From NCBI GenBank assembly GCA_004352715.1, contig SCFE01000109.1, forward strand, positions 565,936-629,935: a stretch of 64,000 bases of DNA. The letters are read 5' to 3'. The stretch is from Hofstenia miamia (taxonomy: Eukaryota > Xenacoelomorpha > Acoela). This document shows, one piece after another, positions 59,401-64,000 of the stretch. The translations under genes were made by a program, and so were the position numbers. The notes beneath the pieces are model-generated. The model was given only the letters and a program-made list of their open reading frames with translations. It did no database searches and was not told the origin of the DNA. Position 1 is the first letter of the stretch, and each line of letters begins with the position of its first letter.

Positions 59401-60400
59401 NNNNNNNNNNNNNNNNNNNNNNNNNNNNNNNNNNNNNNNNNNNNNNNNNNNNNNNNNNNNNNNNNNNNNNNNNNNNNNNNNNNNNNNNNNNNNNNNNNNN
59501 NNNNNNNNNNNNNNNNNNNNNNNNNNNNNNNNNNNNNNNNNNNNNNNNNNNNNNNNNNNNNNNNNNNNNNNNNNNNNNNNNNNNNNNNNNNNNNNNNNNN
59601 NNNNNNNNNNNNNNNNNNNNNNNNNNNNNNNNNNNNNNNNNNNNNNNNNNNNNNNNNNNNNNNNNNNNNNNNNNNNNNNNNNNNNNNNNNNNNNNNNNNN
59701 NNNNNNNNNNNNNNNNNNNNNNNNNNNNNNNNNNNNNNNNNNNNNNNNNNNNNNNNNNNNNNNNNNNNNNNNNNNNNNNNNNNNNNNNNNNNNNNNNNNN
59801 NNNNNNNNNNNNNNNNNNNNNNNNNNNNNNNNNNNNNNNNNNNNNNNNNNNNNNNNNNNNNNNNNNNNNNNNNNNNNNNNNNNNNNNNNNNNNNNNNNNN
59901 NNNNNNNNNNNNNNNNNNNNNNNNNNNNNNNNNNNNNNNNNNNNNNNNNNNNNNNNNNNNNNNNNNNNNNNNNNNNNNNNNNNNNNNNNNNNNNNNNNNN
60001 NNNNNNNNNNNNNNNNNNNNNNNNNNNNNNNNNNNNNNNNNNNNNNNNNNNNNNNNNNNNNNNNNNNNNNNNNNNNNNNNNNNNNNNNNNNNNNNNNNNN
60101 NNNNNNNNNNNNNNNNNNNNNNNNNNNNNNNNNNNNNNNNNNNNNNNNNNNNNNNNNNNNNNNNNNNNNNNNNNNNNNNNNNNNNNNNNNNNNNNNNNNN
60201 NNNNNNNNNNNNNNNNNNNNNNNNNNNNNNNNNNNNNNNNNNNNNNNNNNNNNNNNNNNNNNNNNNNNNNNNNNNNNNNNNNNNNNNNNNNNNNNNNNNN
60301 NNNNNNNNNNNNNNNNNNNNNNNNNNNNNNNNNNNNNNNNNNNNNNNNNNNNNNNNNNNNNNNNNNNNNNNNNNNNNNNNNNNNNNNNNNNNNNNNNNNN
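59401..60400. other. Assembly gap (1000 N)
   Basis: Placeholder-length gap between the zinc-finger ORF and the 5' repeats of the LINE at 60401. Confidence 0.95.
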
Positions 60401-60490
60401 ATTCAAAACTTAAAAGTTTAGTTTTCTACGGAATCCTACATTCAAAACTTAAAAGTTTTCTACGGAATCCTACATTCAATACTTAATCTG
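60401..60490 (+). promoter_or_regulatory. Tandem 5' UTR repeats of the LINE
   Basis: ATTCAAAACTTAAAAGTTT followed by TTTCTACGGAATCCTAC occurs as a 39-bp unit (60401-60439) and a 34-bp unit (60440-60473), with a partial third (ATTCAATACTTAAT). The array starts at the gap edge, so more units may exist. Short tandem units in front of ORF1 act as internal promoters in some LINE families; that role here is inferred. Confidence 0.6.
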
Positions 60491-60500
60491 ATTATTAGAC

Positions 60501-61547
60501 ATGGCTCTATCAAGTGATTTTTTTAATACGTCGCTTTCTCTAAAAGTAAAGAACGAGGTATTTAAAGGAATTACAGAAGAAGAGGAAGCTACTTCATATC
60601 TAAAAAAGTTATCAAAAACTAGCTTACATCAATTATTTGCAAAACTAAGCAAAGTAGAAGCTGAAGAAGCCTTATTTATGCTCTTCAAAAATATTATTAT
60701 TATTATTATTATTAAAAAACACGATGTCTCTACTTCTTGTGAAAAATTAACTACACAACCAGACACAAAAGAAAACAGTAGTCTTGATAGTAATATAATG
60801 CAATGCAATGATTTATCACCAAACTTTCATCAAAAACATACTAAAGCTTTACATGATAACACCAATGTATTAATTATTGGCAATTCTCTTCTCAAGCATG
60901 CAAAATCACATAATTTTTTGAGAAACAAGACAACATCTATACACTCATATTCGGGAAAAACCACACTAGACTTATCAAATTTAATTATGCAATATCCCAA
61001 TAAGAAAATAAACGAAATTGTAATAAATACGGGTCTAATAGATGCTTTAAATGCCAAAAATGAAAAAAGCATCTTGAAATTTGAAAATGAACTCTCACAA
61101 TTGATCAAATGTATTAACGAAAAATTTGAACCAACAAAAATCGTTTTTATGGAAATTACTCCAGTTATTGCAGAAGACAAAATGTTTCTAAATAACATTA
61201 TTAAACGATTTAACCAAATTATTTATACCTTATGCCAAAAAGATCAAAATATTGAAATAATAAATCTATTTGACTACTTCCTACAAGAAGAAAAGGTAAT
61301 AGATACTAAATATTTTGCAAAAGATGGTATCCACCCATCAACAGCCGGACTATCACTCATTATCAGAAGGATCAAAACATACTTTGGCCACTACACTAAA
61401 AGTTTTTCCTATAATCAAAAATACGTCAGACAAAATAGGTCATACTCTCAAGCTACTCAATATAGTTCAAAAACTGAAGTAAATTACTCAAAGTTTGATA
61501 ATGAATTAAAAGCCCTACTAAAAAATTTACTTCAAAGACTATGTTAA
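60501..61547 (+). CDS. LINE ORF1 with SGNH/GDSL-type esterase domain (348 aa)
   Basis: An intact frame from ATG 60501 to TAA 61545-61547. Residues 1-70 form a charged helical region, interrupted at 65-71 by seven Ile from an ATT microsatellite. Residues 120-296 match the SGNH hydrolase fold: block I VLIIGNSLLKH (S129 nucleophile, GNS instead of GDS), block III VINTGLIDAL and block V DGIHPS (D275, H278). An esterase-type ORF1 is known from CR1 and L2 clade LINEs, where the protein binds element RNA or membranes; its substrate is unsettled. The stop overlaps the ATG of ORF2 as TAATG. A basic, Tyr/Ser-rich tail ends the protein. The copy seems recent. Confidence 0.8.
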   Translation: MALSSDFFNTSLSLKVKNEVFKGITEEEEATSYLKKLSKTSLHQLFAKLSKVEAEEALFMLFKNIIIIIIIKKHDVSTSCEKLTTQPDTKENSSLDSNIMQCNDLSPNFHQKHTKALHDNTNVLIIGNSLLKHAKSHNFLRNKTTSIHSYSGKTTLDLSNLIMQYPNKKINEIVINTGLIDALNAKNEKSILKFENELSQLIKCINEKFEPTKIVFMEITPVIAEDKMFLNNIIKRFNQIIYTLCQKDQNIEIINLFDYFLQEEKVIDTKYFAKDGIHPSTAGLSLIIRRIKTYFGHYTKSFSYNQKYVRQNRSYSQATQYSSKTEVNYSKFDNELKALLKNLLQRLC

Positions 61548-63086
61548 TGGATAACACAAAACCACAAATCATAATCAAAAAAACTCATTTGAAACATGTG
61601 CATAATTCAAAGTTTTACATAAGGTACACCTTATTCTTATCAATATTATTTATATTATTTAATACACAGAACCAGTGTTGTATCTGTATTAATTATCTTA
61701 TACATGATTCCCAATCAACAGGAAAATTTACTAAGGTGCAATTTAAGTTTTTATACCCATTTTTAATCTCATTTGTTAAAGTATTTCGCCGTATCCTAAC
61801 ATTACAATATCATTTGTACTCTTAACATTACTATTAATTGCAGGAGACATCGAATATAATCCAGGCCCTAAAGTATATGACAGCAGTGAGTTGGAAAAGA
61901 TTAAATGCTTCAAAAACTATTTAAAAATAGCATATTTAAACATAAGAAGCCTTGCGGCAAATAGAAATCACATAAAAGAGATGGTTAAATTACTTGACAA
62001 CAATGTTATATATGTATTCACAGAAACTTGGCTAAATACTGATACTGAGCTCTTTAATTTCACTCAGAATAGTCACATTAGTTTTTACAAAAATAGAGAA
62101 ACTAGAGGTGGTGGAGTGATGATTCTAATTCCTAAATTTCTAAAGCCAAAAAGACTTAAATATTTAGAAGAGACCCATGAAAAATTTGAAAGTTTATGGA
62201 TACAATTAGGAAAATACAAAGATTCTAAATTATCATCAGGACTATTAAATGTATGCTATTCACCCAAGAAACAGTATAGTAAAGAATTTATTAACTATAA
62301 AGTATTCGAAATTCAAAATGCAATCCAACTAGGAAAGAACATTTTTGTCTTAGGAGATTTTAACATAAACTATCTATCAACTTCTGAATCTCCTCATATT
62401 GATAATCTATGTGAATTAACTCAATTAAATGTAGTAAATGAAAAAATACCAACCAGAGATACAACATTAATTGATTATTTTTTAACGAATTTAGATCCTA
62501 CAAAGTACTCAACATTTATTTTCAACTCGTTTTCCGATCATAATTTATGCATATACATTTTTGATAAAGTAGATTATATTAAAAAAAGGAAAAGAATATA
62601 TTCCCGGAGCTTCAAAACCTTCAATAAAGTCACTTTTAATAAAATGTTACAAAATGTTTCCTGGGATTACATCTACACAATGAACAATTGCAATACAATG
62701 ATAAATTTCATAATACATGAAATCACTAGATGTCTAAACAAAGTAGCACCATTTAAGGTGAAATACATAAAAACTGAACAACGAAACAAATCAAAAAGTA
62801 CAAAAATTATAGAAATGGAAGCAGAAAAAAGGAAAGCTTGGGAGAATTTACTATCAGAAAATTCGAAAACAAACATCAATTATTATAAAAATATCAAACG
62901 AAAATTGCTATGCTTAAAAAATTCACAATACAATACAGATGCGAAAAACTTTTATGAAAAATTAGACCAATCCAAGCAAAAATGGAAATTTATAAGTAAG
63001 TATTTAAATCAAGAAAAAGGACACTCTAGTAGAATTACTGAAATAAAAGTTAATGATAACAATATAGTAACAGACGAAATAACGAT
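61541..63086 (+). pseudogene. LINE ORF2: leader, 2A-like peptide and AP endonuclease (one frameshift, RT missing)
   Basis: ATGs at 61541 and 61547 share a frame that overlaps the end of ORF1; it encodes a hydrophobic leader and ends at 61823-61825. The adjoining frame, open from 61780, continues with FVLLTLLLIAGDIEYNPGP (ending 61869), a hydrophobic stretch and then a 2A-like DxExNPGP motif, and runs on to the gap at 63087. So one frameshift separates start and body in this copy. After the 2A motif comes a complete EEP-type endonuclease: YLNIRSLA, FTETWLNT, TRGGGVMILIP, VLGDFNINYL, TLIDYFLTN and FSDHNLC, with all catalytic blocks present. This nuclease nicks the target for reverse transcription. 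A lysine-rich linker follows. The RT would start in the gap, which is nominally too short (500 N) to hold it. Confidence 0.75.
61822..61872 (+). promoter_or_regulatory. 2A-like translational recoding site in LINE ORF2
   Basis: The frame encodes a Leu/Ile-rich stretch followed by GDIEYNPGP, matching the 2A consensus D[VI]ExNPGP exactly. In viral and LINE 2A peptides the ribosome skips the bond between the last Gly and Pro, releasing the upstream part. The hydrophobic residues just before it could act as a signal sequence. Activity is inferred from the motif. Confidence 0.65.
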
Positions 63087-63586
63087 NNNNNNNNNNNNNN
63101 NNNNNNNNNNNNNNNNNNNNNNNNNNNNNNNNNNNNNNNNNNNNNNNNNNNNNNNNNNNNNNNNNNNNNNNNNNNNNNNNNNNNNNNNNNNNNNNNNNNN
63201 NNNNNNNNNNNNNNNNNNNNNNNNNNNNNNNNNNNNNNNNNNNNNNNNNNNNNNNNNNNNNNNNNNNNNNNNNNNNNNNNNNNNNNNNNNNNNNNNNNNN
63301 NNNNNNNNNNNNNNNNNNNNNNNNNNNNNNNNNNNNNNNNNNNNNNNNNNNNNNNNNNNNNNNNNNNNNNNNNNNNNNNNNNNNNNNNNNNNNNNNNNNN
63401 NNNNNNNNNNNNNNNNNNNNNNNNNNNNNNNNNNNNNNNNNNNNNNNNNNNNNNNNNNNNNNNNNNNNNNNNNNNNNNNNNNNNNNNNNNNNNNNNNNNN
63501 NNNNNNNNNNNNNNNNNNNNNNNNNNNNNNNNNNNNNNNNNNNNNNNNNNNNNNNNNNNNNNNNNNNNNNNNNNNNNNNNNNNNNN

Positions 63587-63617
<31 letters not shown>
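63087..63617. repeat. 500-N gap followed by (TA)n
   Basis: N 63087-63586 truncates the LINE ORF2; TA repeats 63587-63617 lead directly into the next element. Confidence 0.9.
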
Positions 63618-63620
<3 letters not shown>

Positions 63621-64000
63621 GGTGATCCTGATCTTCCCGCCATTTTTTACCGGGTTACTACAAATTTTATATAACAGAAGTTATGAGTTTAGCTTTCAAT
63701 TTTATTTAAATATCAATAACATACAGAAATATGTACAGGTCATTGTTACAGCAAGTGTTCAAACTGTTCTCCTACACAATTCTTGCATTGACGGCATCTG
63801 TGCAGGAAAGATGTATAGGCTTTTTGAATAGTGTCAGTGCCAATATTGTCCAGCAATTCACGTAATTTACCTCTCAACTCATCCATTGTTGTTGGTCAAA
63901 TGTCTAACACTGATAAATCTGGACTTCTTGGCGGCCAAATAATAGGCCCTGCACGGCCAATCCAGGGGTTATTCAAACTTGTATCTAGGGTGCGTCGAAC
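63618..64000 (-). pseudogene. Mariner-like transposase, internally deleted, cut by the window edge
   Basis: The minus strand from 64000 encodes NNPWIGRAGPIIWPPRSPDL, then VLDI and a TGA stop where the family normally has LDFFLWG, and resumes in the same frame with PTTMDELRGKLRELL and RCRQCKNCVGEQFEHLL to the stop at 63746-63748. The WIGR.GPI.WPPRSPDL block carries the third catalytic Asp of a mariner/Tc1-type DDE domain of a kind I know from insect and other arthropod genomes. About 30-40 residues after it appear to be deleted. The element end is at 63618 (CAGGGTGATCCTGATC) next to TA of the (TA)n tract, the expected target site. Confidence 0.75.

Overview
The window looks like nuclear DNA of an invertebrate animal, possibly an arthropod. 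It is very AT-rich, gene-poor and full of simple repeats, with spliced genes using GT..AG introns and a dense layer of decayed transposons: 2A-bearing and esterase-bearing LINEs, ZMYM1-like hAT, Tc1/mariner, Penelope-type GIY-YIG and several MITE families. The mariner fragment at the right edge is of a type I associate with arthropods, but the species cannot be named from this sequence. Nothing bacterial, viral, organellar or CRISPR-like was seen. || Layout. 1-4.5 kb: non-coding, one hAT-like MITE, two gaps. 4.5-7.3 kb: a hypothetical ORF, a MITE, and the last three exons of a NEDD1-like gene (gamma-tubulin recruitment factor). 7.8-13.5 kb: retroelement remains: an RT-protein tail, the 3' ends of two LINEs, and a decayed LINE whose ORF1 zinc knuckle is split by a hAT-type MITE. 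13.8-14.1 kb: a GIY-YIG endonuclease fossil. 14.1-30.2 kb: no host gene recognised; it holds a LINE tail on the minus strand near 20.4 kb, a long fold-back hairpin at 18.56-18.82 kb and a non-autonomous element at 22.7-24.3 kb. 30.28-32.57 kb: an intact intronless gene for a protein with four EF-hands fused to an Erv/ALR sulfhydryl-oxidase domain, the most unusual gene here. 34.1-35.2 kb: an element with TA target sites and palindromic repeats. 37.9-41.4 kb: a hAT transposase pseudogene (minus) interrupted by a 1.17-kb insertion with a 7-bp target duplication. 44.63-45.65 kb: an intact intronless secreted cathepsin L-like protease. 46.6 kb: a Tc1 fossil. 48.9-53.2 kb: an unrecognised gene with at least two exons, holding a minus-strand gene remnant and two MITE copies in its intron. 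54.0-54.35 kb: a coding-looking orphan ORF. 58.5-59.4 kb: a C2H2 zinc-finger ORF (minus), part of which recurs inverted nearby. 60.4-63.1 kb: a young LINE with 5' repeats, an SGNH-esterase ORF1, a TAATG stop/start overlap, and ORF2 with a 2A-like peptide and an apurinic endonuclease. 63.6-64.0 kb: a deleted mariner-like transposase. || Assembly quality matters. Ten runs of N and five single-N joins are present, and most joins sit exactly between near-identical duplicated sequences, so several apparent tandem duplications (33.4/35.6, 34.6/34.9, 39.7/40.1, 41.6/42.2, 22.4/22.6 kb) are probably assembly artefacts. The host genes show no operon-like relation; they are independent eukaryotic loci in repeat-rich DNA.
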